From: Andreprevotia lacus DSM 23236
GTDB lineage: Bacteria > Pseudomonadota > Gammaproteobacteria > Burkholderiales > Chitinibacteraceae
Length of the DNA: 64,000 nucleotides
Assembly (NCBI RefSeq): GCF_900176275.1
Contig: NZ_FWXD01000005.1
Coordinates: 62,001-126,000 of the forward strand
Direction of reading: 5' to 3'
Positions 52,805-64,000 of the stretch are shown in pieces. The notes beneath the pieces are model-generated. The model was not told the origin of the DNA, did no database searches, and saw only the letters and a list, made by a program, of their open reading frames with translations. Every line of letters begins with the position of its first letter. Position 1 is the stretch's first letter. The translations under genes were made by a program, and so were the position numbers.

Positions 52805-54497
52805 ATCCTGAAGCGGCCTCCAGCCGCGCCACCGGCCCGCGCAATCGCCACAGCAAGAGCAACGCCGGCAGGCCGGCCAGTATCGACAGCACAAAGAAGC
52901 TCGGCCAGCCCAGCGACGCCACCAGATAGCCCGAAGTCGGCCCCACATACACGCGGCCTACCGCAGCCAGTGCCGACAGCAGCGCATAGTGGGTGGCGCT
53001 GGCTTCACGGTTGCATAGCGCCATCAGGAAGGCCACCAGCGCGGCAGTACCCATGCCGCCGGTAATGTTTTCCAGCGAGATCGACACTGCCAGCAGCACA
53101 TCGAGGCTGCCATCCCAGCCCGCGCCGGTCTTGCCGGACAGGAAAATCTTCAGCACCTCGGGCGGCAGCGGCAGGTGGAAGCTGCCCAGCCAGCCCTTGC
53201 CGTACACCGCCAGCAGCCAGTAGCCAATGTTGGAAATGTTCTGCAGCACGCCAAACACCAGCAGCGCGCGGAACAACTTGAGCCGCACCATCAGCAGCCC
53301 GCCGATGATGCCGCCGGCGATGGTGGCAATCATGCCGACGATCTTGTTCACCACGCCGATTTCGCCCAGCGAGAAACCGACGCCCTTTTGCAGGAAGGCC
53401 ACGCTCAGCACGCCGGCAAACGCGTCGCCCAGCTTGTACAGCACGATCAGCAGCAAGAAGGCCCACGCATGCTCGCGGCGGAAATACTGCTGCATGGGCG
53501 TGATCAGCAGCGCAAAGCGCGCCAGCCGCGCGCCATACAGCGCCAGCGGCACCGCCGCGCCGATTTCGACCAGCACGAAGGCGAGGCCGATCCAGTTGTT
53601 TTTGCTGTCCGGCGTAAAGTCGGCCCAGCCAGCCAGTGCGCCCAGCGTGATCAGGCCATGCTGGCCCAGCATGAAGCCCAGCCACGCGCCCAGCAGCATG
53701 GCCAGAAAGCCGTTCAGGTGTTGCCATTCACTGAAGAGCCGGCGGCCCAGCAGGGCGTTGACCGCCAGTGCGGCGGCAATCGCCGTCAGCGGGGCCCACA
53801 CGTCCTGGCGCAGCCAAGCCGCCAGCACGGCAGCGGCAGCCATCAGCAGCAGGGTGCCGGCAAAACGGCCGAATTGCCCGGCCGAATGGTTGTCGCGATA
53901 CGCGAGGCGCGGCGCCAGCAGCACGGTGGTCACGGCCAGCCCGGCCATCAGCACGCCGAGCGCGGCATAGGTACGCCCCCAGCCGATCACTTCGGCAGTG
54001 ACAAAGGCCACGCCGCCCGAGGTGAGCATGGCCAGCCGATAGCCGAACACGCCGATGGCAGCGGCCGCACCGCGTTCTTCGTCATGGCTGACGTCGACGC
54101 GATAGGCATCGACCATCACATCCTGCGAGGCCGAGAAAAACGCCACCCCCACCGCAAACAGCGCGAACAGCCCCGTGTGCAGCGCCGGCTGCAAGGTGGC
54201 CATGGCCAGCAGCAAGATCGCCAGCGCCGCCTGCGTCAGCAGCAGCCAGCCCTTGCGGCGGCCGAACAGCGGCGGCTCGTAGCGATCCATCAGCGGCGCC
54301 CACAAGAACTTGTAGGTGTAGGGCATGCCCACCAGCGCCAAGAGACCGATGGTCTTGAGGTCGAGCCCGTCGCTGGTCAGCCACGATTGCATCGCCTGCC
54401 CGGTGAGCGCCAGCGGCAGGCCCGAGGTGAAGCCCAGCAACAGGATGGCCGCCATGCGGCGGTTGCCGAAAGCGGCGAAATAGCGCGACCAGCTCAT
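52803..54497 (-). CDS. ampG: AmpG family muropeptide MFS transporter
   Basis: A 564-residue permease importing anhydro-muropeptides for cell-wall recycling. The N-terminal GFTSGLPLALTGQAMQSWL and MPYTYKFLWAPLMDRYEPP are AmpG signatures. It is longer than E. coli AmpG (491 residues), consistent with two extra C-terminal helices seen in many species. AmpG import feeds AmpR/AmpC control in other bacteria; no beta-lactamase is here. Confidence 0.92.
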   Translation of the reverse strand: MSWSRYFAAFGNRRMAAILLLGFTSGLPLALTGQAMQSWLTSDGLDLKTIGLLALVGMPYTYKFLWAPLMDRYEPPLFGRRKGWLLLTQAALAILLLAMATLQPALHTGLFALFAVGVAFFSASQDVMVDAYRVDVSHDEERGAAAAIGVFGYRLAMLTSGGVAFVTAEVIGWGRTYAALGVLMAGLAVTTVLLAPRLAYRDNHSAGQFGRFAGTLLLMAAAAVLAAWLRQDVWAPLTAIAAALAVNALLGRRLFSEWQHLNGFLAMLLGAWLGFMLGQHGLITLGALAGWADFTPDSKNNWIGLAFVLVEIGAAVPLALYGARLARFALLITPMQQYFRREHAWAFLLLIVLYKLGDAFAGVLSVAFLQKGVGFSLGEIGVVNKIVGMIATIAGGIIGGLLMVRLKLFRALLVFGVLQNISNIGYWLLAVYGKGWLGSFHLPLPPEVLKIFLSGKTGAGWDGSLDVLLAVSISLENITGGMGTAALVAFLMALCNREASATHYALLSALAAVGRVYVGPTSGYLVASLGWPSFFVLSILAGLPALLLLWRLRGPVARLEAASG

Positions 54498-54660
54498 GCT
54501 TGCTGGCTCCGGTTGCGGGTGGGGCGAAAGGTGCGGCGGATCATCATGATGAGTGGTGCAATGCGGCGTTGAACGGTGCCGGCGAGTGTATCACCGCACC
54601 ATCAGGCTGCGCCGGGGTGTGCCATGATGAAGGCAGGCATTGCTGATGCTTGTAGTCATG

Positions 54661-54788
54661 CCGGCGACGAGCACAGCGAGGCTCCCTCGCGGCGGCGAGG
54701 GCGGGGGGTGTGGAATGGAACAGGGACAGATGCCGGTGTTTCGTTTGCTGCAGCCAGTGAGGGCCCGGCTTTGCCGGGGACTTGATGC
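54661..54788 (-). repeat. Two-hairpin interspersed repeat, copy G
   Basis: Minus orientation. CCCTCGCGGCGGCGAGGG is intact and the other hairpin is GGCCCGGCTTTGCCGGG. It lies in the divergent space between ampG and glpD (gap 54498-54834), where a terminator role for both genes is impossible. Confidence 0.85.
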
Positions 54789-54834
54789 AGGTTGATGGCA
54801 AGCAGCGGCGGGCAGATTCCAGAAGGCATGACAC

Positions 54835-57832
<2,998 letters not shown>

Positions 57833-57871
57833 TCGCCGTGCAGGGCTGGCATGGCCAGCGCCCGCTCGCCC

Positions 57872-58142
57872 CTAGGGCCTGTTAACACTTATTTCGCGCT
57901 TGCGCTGGGCCGCAAAGAGGTCAGCTACAAGGCACGCAACGCGGCAATAACCGGTTATTGCCAAGGCGCGTAACGCCGTAGATGGCCTCTTTGCGGCCCA
58001 GCCCTGCGGGTTCGGGGTATTTCGGGCGGTTCGCTGCGTTGCAAACCGCTTGCGGTACCCGTACCGCGGCGCGTTCTGCGCCTTGCGCTCCATCCCGAAC
58101 TACCCCGAACGCAAGCGTGAAATAAGTGTTAACAGGCCCTAG
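57872..58142. mobile_element. MITE with long terminal inverted repeats
   Basis: A 263-base element between CTAG duplications (57872-57875 and 58139-58142). The terminal inverted repeat GGCCTGTTAACACTTATTTC with an extension CGCTTGCG matches at both ends with one mismatch in about 29 bases. An internal inverted repeat GGGCCGCAAAGAGGTCA / TGGCCTCTTTGCGGCCC is visible. It has no ORF. The CTAG duplication suits an IS5-like transposase. Confidence 0.88.
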
Positions 58143-58151
58143 TCACATCGC

Positions 58152-58877
58152 TCACCGGCCTCCCGCCTGCCACACCCCCGGCGTTACGCCGAAATGTTCG
58201 CGGAACAGGGCAATGAATGCGCTCACGCTCTGATAACCGCAATCGAGCGCCACGGTGGTCACCGGCAGGCCGCGCGCCAGTTGCGCCAGTGCGCATTGCA
58301 GCCGCATCTGCTGCCGCCACTGACCCAGGCTCCAGCCGGTTTCCTGCGCAAAACGGCGCGTGAGCGTGCGGCGCGACATGCCGCAGCGCTGCGCCCAGCC
58401 GTCCAGATCGGCGCTGTCGGCCGGTTGTTGCAGCAAGGTGGTCGCGAGTGCCTGCAGCCGTGGGTGGGCCGGCATGGGCAGGAAGCCGGCCAGCGGTGGC
58501 TGGCAGCCAAAGGCATGGGCAAAGGTCTGCAGATAGTGGCTGCGTGCTGCACCGGCGGGCGGCAGCTCGACCAGCAGCGCCTGCAGCAACGGGGTGTTGC
58601 GTACCACGGTCAGCACGGCCGGCATGCTGGCGCGTGCACCGGCTTCGCCAAAGTAATGGCTGCAGGCCTGCAATGCACCGTGACTGGTGGCGGCGTGCGA
58701 TTGCCAAGGTGGCACCCAGCCCAGGCAGCCGGGCGGCAACACCCAGCGGCCGGCATCGGTCTGCACGCTGACCACGCCGGACTGCACGCAAAACAGCTGC
58801 CCCTCGGCATGGCGGTGCGCTTGGTCGTGCAGCTCCTTGCCATCCGTAATGGCACGCGTGGCAAGCAATTCCATCAT
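58152..58877 (-). CDS. AraC family transcriptional regulator
   Basis: A 241-residue regulator. The N-terminal cupin-like sensor includes HRHAEGQLFCVQSGVVSVQT. The C-terminal AraC double helix-turn-helix is at about residues 145-235 (CGMSRRTLTRRFAQETGWSL; VALDCGYQSVSAFIALFREH). ATG 58877 or 58874 follow; upstream residues are unlikely. It is divergent from the IMPase-like gene and may control it. Confidence 0.88.
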   Translation of the reverse strand: MMELLATRAITDGKELHDQAHRHAEGQLFCVQSGVVSVQTDAGRWVLPPGCLGWVPPWQSHAATSHGALQACSHYFGEAGARASMPAVLTVVRNTPLLQALLVELPPAGAARSHYLQTFAHAFGCQPPLAGFLPMPAHPRLQALATTLLQQPADSADLDGWAQRCGMSRRTLTRRFAQETGWSLGQWRQQMRLQCALAQLARGLPVTTVALDCGYQSVSAFIALFREHFGVTPGVWQAGGR

Positions 58878-58972
58878 TTGGCCCGTTTGAATGATTGATG
58901 AGCAGTATATCGTTAGCAGGCCATCGGCCATGCGCACAGACTGTCCGCTCGTTCACCCGACTGGAGACAGCC

Positions 58973-59788
58973 ATGCAATTCCCTTGCCCCGCCGGCATGA
59001 CGCCGGCCCAGCTGCTTGAGCACCTCGACCCAGCGTTGCGCCGTATTGGCGATGCGCTGTTGCAGCGGCAACCGGCGCGCGCCAGCGGCGACGCTGCCAC
59101 GCTCAGGCAAACGCTGGATGACGCCAGCGCATGGGCGTATGCCGAGCTTGCCCCGCTACTGGCTGCATTCGATCCGGCCTTGCCGCTGGCGCAGCCGGGC
59201 ATACGCCCGCAGCAGCTGCAGGCGGCCTACCCGGCCTACTGGCTGTTCGATGCCATCGACGGCGCGGTGCAATACCTGCACGGCCTGCCGCTATGGACCA
59301 CGACCTTGACCTTGCTGGTGGATGGCCAGCCGCTGCTGGCCTGGGTGTATCAGCCTGCGCAGCGCATGGTGTACCGCGCTGCAGCGGGTGGCGGCGCTAC
59401 TGGCAACGGCGCGCCGCTGGCGGTCACCGCGCAGGCCGATCTGGCGCTGGCCATGCTGGCCACCAGCTTTCCCAATTACCCGCCACGCCCGCAGCACGAA
59501 GTGGATGCCTTCATCAGCCGCCTGGCCGCCGTGGTGCCGCAGGTGCTGGCACAGCGCTGGATGGGCCCGGCTTCGCTGTCGCTGTGCCAGCTGGCGGCCG
59601 GGCAGCTGCATGCTTACTGGGAGCAGGGCAGCAATTTGTATGACTGGCTGCCCGGCGTACTGATCGCCCGCGAGGCGGGGGCGCTGGTGACGGGGCTGGA
59701 TGGGGGCGGGCTGGATTGGGGCAGCGAGGGGATATTGGCGGCAACGCCATTGTTGCAGGCGGGGTTGGTGGGGGCTGTGGCGGTTTGA
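58973..59788 (+). CDS. Inositol monophosphatase family protein
   Basis: A 271-residue protein of the IMPase/FBPase fold. WLFDAIDGAVQYLHGLPLWTT corresponds to the WxxDPxDGTxNF metal motif, but the proline is alanine and the threonine is valine. The C-terminal metal aspartate region reads NLYDWLPGVLIAREAGALV. The altered motif may mean changed substrate or lost activity. Start ATG 58973 has a GGAGA ribosome site. It is divergent from the AraC gene. Confidence 0.85.
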   Translation: MQFPCPAGMTPAQLLEHLDPALRRIGDALLQRQPARASGDAATLRQTLDDASAWAYAELAPLLAAFDPALPLAQPGIRPQQLQAAYPAYWLFDAIDGAVQYLHGLPLWTTTLTLLVDGQPLLAWVYQPAQRMVYRAAAGGGATGNGAPLAVTAQADLALAMLATSFPNYPPRPQHEVDAFISRLAAVVPQVLAQRWMGPASLSLCQLAAGQLHAYWEQGSNLYDWLPGVLIAREAGALVTGLDGGGLDWGSEGILAATPLLQAGLVGAVAV

Positions 59789-59804
59789 GGCTATCGCTCA
59801 ATGG

Positions 59805-60050
59805 GTTTTAGCGCCTGCGGCGCGGTGTTTTGGGTGCCGGTTCCGCCCGGCTGGCAGGTCAAGGGGGCGTCTCGCCACCCCCTTGACGATCCCGGGCGAC
59901 CCTACTTACGCGTTCCACGGCTTCGCCATGGAATACCCTGCGCTGCGCGCCAATCCCGGCGGGTCGATAACTCGGCCCTTTGGGCCTCAAACATCCCTCC
60001 CCTTGATCCGGGCTTGGCTGTGCTGCTCGGCGCTTCAGAAGGGATTGGGG
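59805..60050 (+). repeat. Mosaic repeat module, copy 1
   Basis: Starts TTAGCGCCTGCGGCGCGGTG and contains the hairpin AGGGGGCGTCTCGCCACCCCCTT. It ends near TCGGCGCTTCAGAAGGG. A direct copy is at 60503-60765, and inverted pieces are at 60205-60310 and about 60840-60905. Confidence 0.88.
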
Positions 60051-60329
60051 TGGTGGTTTGCAATTTGCCGTGGTACGGCGGAATGGATGCGTGGTGCGAA
60101 TGTCGCCAAAGTTCGGAGCTTGAATCTGTCATCAGCGACTGCAGGAGATAGCGCATCCGGCGCAATTGCTTATTGCACCCTACGAACTGTGGTGCTTGAG
60201 TTACCGGGCCTGGAGGCTACGGAGTGCCCATTTCCCTTCTAAAGCGTCGAGCAGCACAGCCAGACCCGGATTCAAGGGGAAGGGTGTTTGAGCCCGCAGG
60301 GCGAGTTCCTTCCGCGATGCCCTGGCGTG

Positions 60330-60444
60330 GCAGTGGCAGCTGGATCGGCGCTTTGTACCGGCAATGGGTGGGGACGAGCGGGAACGCTTGTATGCGGGGT
60401 GGCAGCGGGCAGTTGCGGCGGCGTTGGTGTTTACGCCGGATTGA
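60330..60444 (+). pseudogene. glpK 3' end remnant
   Basis: The frame reads [20 protein letters not shown] and then [17 protein letters not shown] plus a stop. It matches the last 37 residues of the glpK product at 57.7-57.8 kb apart from about five changes. No start or upstream kinase sequence remains. It is a degraded duplicate or recombination scar 2.6 kb downstream of the intact gene, embedded in repeats. Confidence 0.88.
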
Positions 60445-60502
60445 GCACGAGGCGTAGAGCGCAATGAGGGTAGCGAATTGCGCTGTATTTTCCGGGCTAT
60501 CA

Positions 60503-60765
60503 AGTTAGCGCCTGCGGCGCGGTGTTTTGGATGCCGGTTCCGCCCGGCGGGCAGGTTAAGGGGGCGTCTCGCCACCCCCTTAACAATCCCGTGCGACCCC
60601 TACTTCAGCGTTCCATGGCGTTGCCATGGAATTCCTTGCGCTGCTCGCCCGCCGCGGCGGGAATCGAACTCGGCCCTGCGGGCCTCAAACATGCGATTCC
60701 CGACTACCCCGCGTCGTGCTGCGCTGCTCAGCGCTTCAGAAGGGGAATGGGCACTCCGTAGTGAC
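60503..60765 (+). repeat. Mosaic repeat module, copy 2
   Basis: Direct copy of the module at 59805-60050: GTTAGCGCCTGCGGCGCGGT, then AAGGGGGCGTCTCGCCACCC, and CGCTTCAGAAGGGGAATGGG at the end. Both ends also recur inverted near 60205-60310. The gap 59789-61074 has no convincing intact gene. Confidence 0.88.
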
Positions 60766-60950
60766 CAGCCTTGGAAATGCCAAGCATTGAAATTCGACGA
60801 TCTCCCGTACTTTGCAAAAATCCCGCAATCCCGATGCAGGTTGTAAACCACCCTAGTCCCTTCTGAAGCGCCGCGCAGCGCAGGGAACTGCCCGGATTTG
60901 CGCTAGCAAAACCGGGTAGCGCTTTAGTAGGGCCGCATTCTTTTGCTTCC

Positions 60951-61032
60951 TTTTCTTGGCGGGACAAGAAAAGGAAGGCGGCATGCGGGACGCACTCCCG
61001 CCCTAAAACACCGCGCCGCAGGCGCTAAAACA
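60951..61032. repeat. Hairpin and inverted module end
   Basis: CCTTTTCTTG / CAAGAAAAGG stem (60951-60976) lies beside AACACCGCGCCGCAGGCGCT, the inverted counterpart of the module start at 59805 and 60503. Together they close the repeat mosaic before xthA. The CCTTTTCTTG stem resembles intergenic hairpins common in betaproteobacteria. Confidence 0.7.
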
Positions 61033-61074
61033 TGGGGTAAGCCATCTGAGCGAACAGCAGCCAAACCCGATACC

Positions 61075-61848
61075 TCACACCGTATACCCATAATCCACAA
61101 TCAACGGCGCATGATCCGAGAACTTCTCCGCTTTGTAGATCGACGCCGACTGCGCCGTAGCCGCAAGGCCCGGCGTGGCCACGTGGTAATCAATGCGCCA
61201 GCCCACATCCTTGGCATAGGCCTGGCCACGGTTGCTCCACCAGGTATAACCGGGCTGGTCGGCATACAGCGTGCGCCACACGTCCACCAGCTTGAGCTCG
61301 CCAAACACGCGGCCTATCCACGCGCGCTCTTCGGGCAAAAAGCCCGAGTTCTTCAGGTTGCCCTTCCAGTTTTTCAGGTCGATCTCGTTATGCGCGATGT
61401 TCCAGTCGCCCAGCACCACCACGTCGCGCCCGCTGGCGGCCAATTGCGCCAGATGCGGCCAGAAGGCGTCCATGAAGGCAAACTTCACTGCCTGACGCTC
61501 CTCGCCCGACGAGCCGGAGGGCAGATAGAGCGAAATCACCGACAGATTGCCCCACTGCGCCTCGATGTAGCGGCCTTCGGCGTCGAATTCGGCAATGCCC
61601 AGCCCGACGATGACGTTGTCGGGCTGGCGCTTGCAATACAGGCCCACGCCGCTGTAGCCCTTTTTCTCGGCGCAGTGGAAATAGCCGGTGTAGCCATCCG
61701 GCGCGCGCATGGCGTCGGTCAGGTCGGCGTCCTGCGCTTTGAGCTCCTGCAGTGCCACCACGTCGGCGCCCGATTGCGCCAGCCATTCCAGAAAACCCTT
61801 GTTGGCGGCAGAACGGATGCCGTTGAGGTTGGCACTGACAATACGCAT
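61075..61848 (-). CDS. xthA: Exodeoxyribonuclease III
   Basis: AP endonuclease/3' repair exonuclease of 257 residues. Motifs in order: RIVSANLNGIRSAANKGF, LQELKAQDADL (metal glutamate), VVLGDWNIAHNEIDL, WRIDYHVAT and FSDHAPLIVDY (catalytic histidine). It is monocistronic and divergent from pyrE, as in many betaproteobacteria. Confidence 0.95.
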   Translation of the reverse strand: MRIVSANLNGIRSAANKGFLEWLAQSGADVVALQELKAQDADLTDAMRAPDGYTGYFHCAEKKGYSGVGLYCKRQPDNVIVGLGIAEFDAEGRYIEAQWGNLSVISLYLPSGSSGEERQAVKFAFMDAFWPHLAQLAASGRDVVVLGDWNIAHNEIDLKNWKGNLKNSGFLPEERAWIGRVFGELKLVDVWRTLYADQPGYTWWSNRGQAYAKDVGWRIDYHVATPGLAATAQSASIYKAEKFSDHAPLIVDYGYTV

Positions 61849-62023
61849 GGCGAGCTCCGGTAGGTGTGATCAGCCGGCAGTGTACTGCGTGCGTCGGCCG
61901 CTGCCGAGCGTGGCGGGCAAGGGGGCTTGCAGGGCGTGATATGCTGTTTTTTGTCAGTGCTGCGCGCAAAACGTCGCCCCTTTGCGCCGCGCAGCCGCCC
62001 AGATTCAGTACAGGAGCCGTGCA

Positions 62024-62665
62024 ATGTCCGATTTCCGTCGCGAGTTCATCGAGTTCGCCGTGGCACAAAAGGTGCTTATGTTTGGTGACTTTGTCACCAA
62101 GGCAGGCCGCAACTCGCCCTATTTTTTCAACGCCGGGCTGTTCAGCGACGGGTCATCCGTTGGCGAGCTGGCGCGTTTCTATGCCCAGGCGGCACTGGCT
62201 GCCGGCGTGCAGTTCGATGTGCTGTTCGGGCCGGCCTACAAGGGCATCGTGCTGGCGGCTGCCACGGCGGTGAAGCTGGCCGAAGCCGGCCACAACGTGC
62301 CTTTCGTGTACAACCGCAAGGAAGCGAAGGACCATGGTGAAGGCGGCGTGCTGGTGGGGGCGCCGCTCAAGGGGCGCGTGCTGATCATCGACGACGTGAT
62401 TTCGGCCGGCACCAGCGTGCGCGAATCGGTAAACATGATTCGCGCTGCCGGGGCAGAGCCGGCCGGCGTGCTGATTGCGCTGGATCGCATGGAGCGCGGC
62501 CAGGGCGCATTGAGCGCGGTGCAGGAAGTGCAGCAGCAGTTCGGCATTCCGGTGATCCCGATTGCCACGCTCAAGGACTTGATCGGTTACCTTGCCGATT
62601 CGCCGCAACTTGCCGACAATCTGGATAAGGTAAAAGCTTACCGCAGCCAGTACGGCATCGAATAA
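62024..62665 (+). CDS. pyrE: Orotate phosphoribosyltransferase
   Basis: PyrE makes OMP from orotate and PRPP; 213 residues from ATG 62024 with a CAGGAG ribosome site. [20 protein letters not shown] binds orotate, and [17 protein letters not shown] is the PRPP motif. Divergent from xthA. Confidence 0.96.
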   Translation: MSDFRREFIEFAVAQKVLMFGDFVTKAGRNSPYFFNAGLFSDGSSVGELARFYAQAALAAGVQFDVLFGPAYKGIVLAAATAVKLAEAGHNVPFVYNRKEAKDHGEGGVLVGAPLKGRVLIIDDVISAGTSVRESVNMIRAAGAEPAGVLIALDRMERGQGALSAVQEVQQQFGIPVIPIATLKDLIGYLADSPQLADNLDKVKAYRSQYGIE

Positions 62666-62713
62666 TGACTACGGCCCCGCAGGACGGGGCTGACCAAGGG
62701 AAACGGAAACATC

Positions 62714-63316
62714 ATGCGCGTCGGGTTTATCGGGATCGTTGCAGTCACGTGCGCCGCCTTGCTGGCGCTGCCTGCGCAGGCCAAGCTGTACCGCTGGGTA
62801 GATGAGAACGGCAAGGTGCAATACAGCGACAAGCCGCCGCAGACCGATCCGAAAAGCGGCATTTCCGAGGTCGATACACGCGGCCGCGTGATCAAGGAGC
62901 CGGAGAAGAAAATCTCCGAAGAAGAAAAAGCACGCCTGCAGGCCGAGGAAACGAAGCAGAAAGAGATCCAGCGCCGCGACCGCGCGTTGCTGCAGTCGTT
63001 CTCCAAGCCTGAAGAAGTCGACATCCTGCGTGATCGGCAGATCGAGGCTGTGCAAGGTCAACTGCAGACCAACAAATTGCGCCGCCAGACCGCCGAAGAC
63101 AAGCTGGCGCGTATCAACAAAAATGCAGATACCTTGAAAAAGCGCAACAAGCCGCTGCCGGCCGACATGGAGGCCGATCGTGCGGTGATCCAGAAAGAAA
63201 TCGACGACATCGATGCCGACAGCAAGAAAAAGCTGGCCAACATCGAGGACATCAAAAAACGCGCCGAGGATGACAAAAAGCGCTTGGTGGAACTCAAGGC
63301 GCTCAACGCACATTGA
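62714..63316 (+). CDS. DUF4124 domain exported protein
   Basis: A 200-residue protein. The signal peptide (residues 1-23, ending PAQA) precedes KLYRWVDENGKVQYSDKPPQ, the DUF4124 core common in proteobacterial envelope proteins. The rest is a lysine-rich helical coiled coil (EEEKARLQAEETKQKEIQ). It likely sits in the periplasm; its function is unknown. Confidence 0.88.
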   Translation: MRVGFIGIVAVTCAALLALPAQAKLYRWVDENGKVQYSDKPPQTDPKSGISEVDTRGRVIKEPEKKISEEEKARLQAEETKQKEIQRRDRALLQSFSKPEEVDILRDRQIEAVQGQLQTNKLRRQTAEDKLARINKNADTLKKRNKPLPADMEADRAVIQKEIDDIDADSKKKLANIEDIKKRAEDDKKRLVELKALNAH

Positions 63317-63486
63317 TCCCCGCTGCATCGACCCGTCCGGCCCTGTTGCGGCAAATCAGGTCTTCACCCGGCTTGACTTTGCGGGGTCTGGCGGCAAACT
63401 GTCGCACGTTCGGCCCTGTCGTTGCTGTGCTGCATGGTATGCACATTCTGGATGGCAAGCGGCCCGTTGATTCCTGAGGAAGTCCA

Positions 63487-64000
63487 ATGACGCAAAACAA
63501 CATCAAGGCAGTGCTCGGCATCGATATCGGCGGTACCGGCATCAAGGGTGCGCCGGTCAATATCGAAACCGGCGAGCTCTTGGGCGAGCGCGTGCGCCTC
63601 GATACCCCGCAGCCGGCCACGCCCGAGGCTGTAGGCCGCGTGGTCAAGCAGCTGGTGGACCAGTTTGCCTGGCAGGGCGCCATCGGCATCACCTTCCCGG
63701 CCATCGTTGCCAATGGCAAGACGCTGTCGGCCGCCAATGTGGACAAGAGCTGGATCAACGCGCCGGCCGAAGAAATCCTCGCCGATGCCATCGGCCTGCC
63801 GGTCAAGCTGCTCAACGATGCCGATGCAGCGGGCCTCGCCGAAGTGCTGTTTGGCGCCGCCAAAGGCAAACCGGGCAAGATCATCGTGATTACCCTGGGC
63901 ACCGGCATTGGCAGCGCGCTGATTGTTGACGGCGTGCTGATCAGCAATACCGAATTCGGCCACCTGATTTTCCCCAAGGACACGATTGCCGAGAAATACT
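63487..64000 (+). CDS. ppgK: Polyphosphate glucokinase (partial, runs off the window)
   Basis: First 171 residues of a ROK-family kinase. [19 protein letters not shown] is the ATP/polyphosphate-binding start, and [20 protein letters not shown] and [19 protein letters not shown] are conserved. [12 protein letters not shown] matches polyphosphate-glucose phosphotransferases rather than ordinary ROK glucokinases, which have EIGH/EFGH plus a zinc site. Start ATG 63487 follows a GAGGAAG ribosome site. Confidence 0.9.
   Translation, partial: MTQNNIKAVLGIDIGGTGIKGAPVNIETGELLGERVRLDTPQPATPEAVGRVVKQLVDQFAWQGAIGITFPAIVANGKTLSAANVDKSWINAPAEEILADAIGLPVKLLNDADAAGLAEVLFGAAKGKPGKIIVITLGTGIGSALIVDGVLISNTEFGHLIFPKDTIAEKY

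Noticed and set aside
60660-60700. tRNA T-arm-like sequence (GGGAATCGAACTCGG)
   Set aside because: It lies inside a repeated module and no acceptor stem, anticodon arm or other copy of a full tRNA can be built.

Overview
The window is about 64 kb of GC-rich chromosome from a Gram-negative bacterium. Gene content and synteny point to a betaproteobacterium, probably of the order Neisseriales (the Chromobacterium/Chitinibacter side). The clues are zapB-zapA-6S RNA-ygfA, a fimT-pilV-pilW-pilX-pilY1 minor pilin operon, topoisomerase IV genes parE and parC, pyrE, hemL, and an EIIA-HPr-EI fusion PTS protein. The taxonomic placement is inference. I find no rRNA, tRNA, CRISPR array or prophage. Most genes are ordinary core or near-core genes; the novelty lies mainly in intergenic repeats and in one AT-rich insert.

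Layout. 0-4 kb: DUF2721 membrane protein, a LytS/LytTR two-component pair and comM. 4.1-5.7 kb: an AT-rich island with a HEPN-like protein and a small exported protein. 5.8-12.2 kb: an amino-acid racemase, a truncated-globin-like protein, a GlxA-type regulator beside a tautomerase-MFS-cupin operon, and an exported DUF2252 protein. 12.3-17.8 kb: parE overlapped by a Ycf46-type AAA ATPase, five tandem ~0.2-kb repeats and a phosphotransferase. 17.8-24.2 kb: an orphan sulfate-binding protein with a PilJ-domain partner, two other periplasmic proteins and a soluble chemoreceptor. 24.3-31.6 kb: deoxyribosyltransferase, parC, a VanY-type peptidase, and an overlapping thiD-thiE-CPT operon. 31.7-36.1 kb: rubredoxin, an M48 lipoprotein protease, hemJ, a CYTH protein and hemL. 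36.5-43.8 kb: type IV pilus minor pilins, pilY1 and a TonB-like gene carrying a C10 tract. 43.8-52.8 kb: TlpA-like thioredoxin, rbgA, btuF-like, zapB/zapA, 6S RNA, ygfA, the PTS fusion, EamA and GST. 52.8-64 kb: ampG, glpD-glpK, a MITE, an AraC regulator divergent from an IMPase-like gene, a 1.3-kb repeat mosaic with a glpK scar, xthA, pyrE, a DUF4124 protein and the start of ppgK.

Three signals link distant parts. Four parS-like sites (two perfect TGTTTCACGTGAAACA) lie between 12.3 and 30.1 kb, at parE, before and inside parC, and in thiE. This suggests the window is in the ParB-bound, origin-proximal domain. Seven copies of a ~125-bp two-hairpin repeat are scattered between genes. Other repeat families (GTAGGGYGCAA elements, a palindrome that starts right after stop codons, a CTAG-flanked MITE) mark nearly every long intergenic gap.
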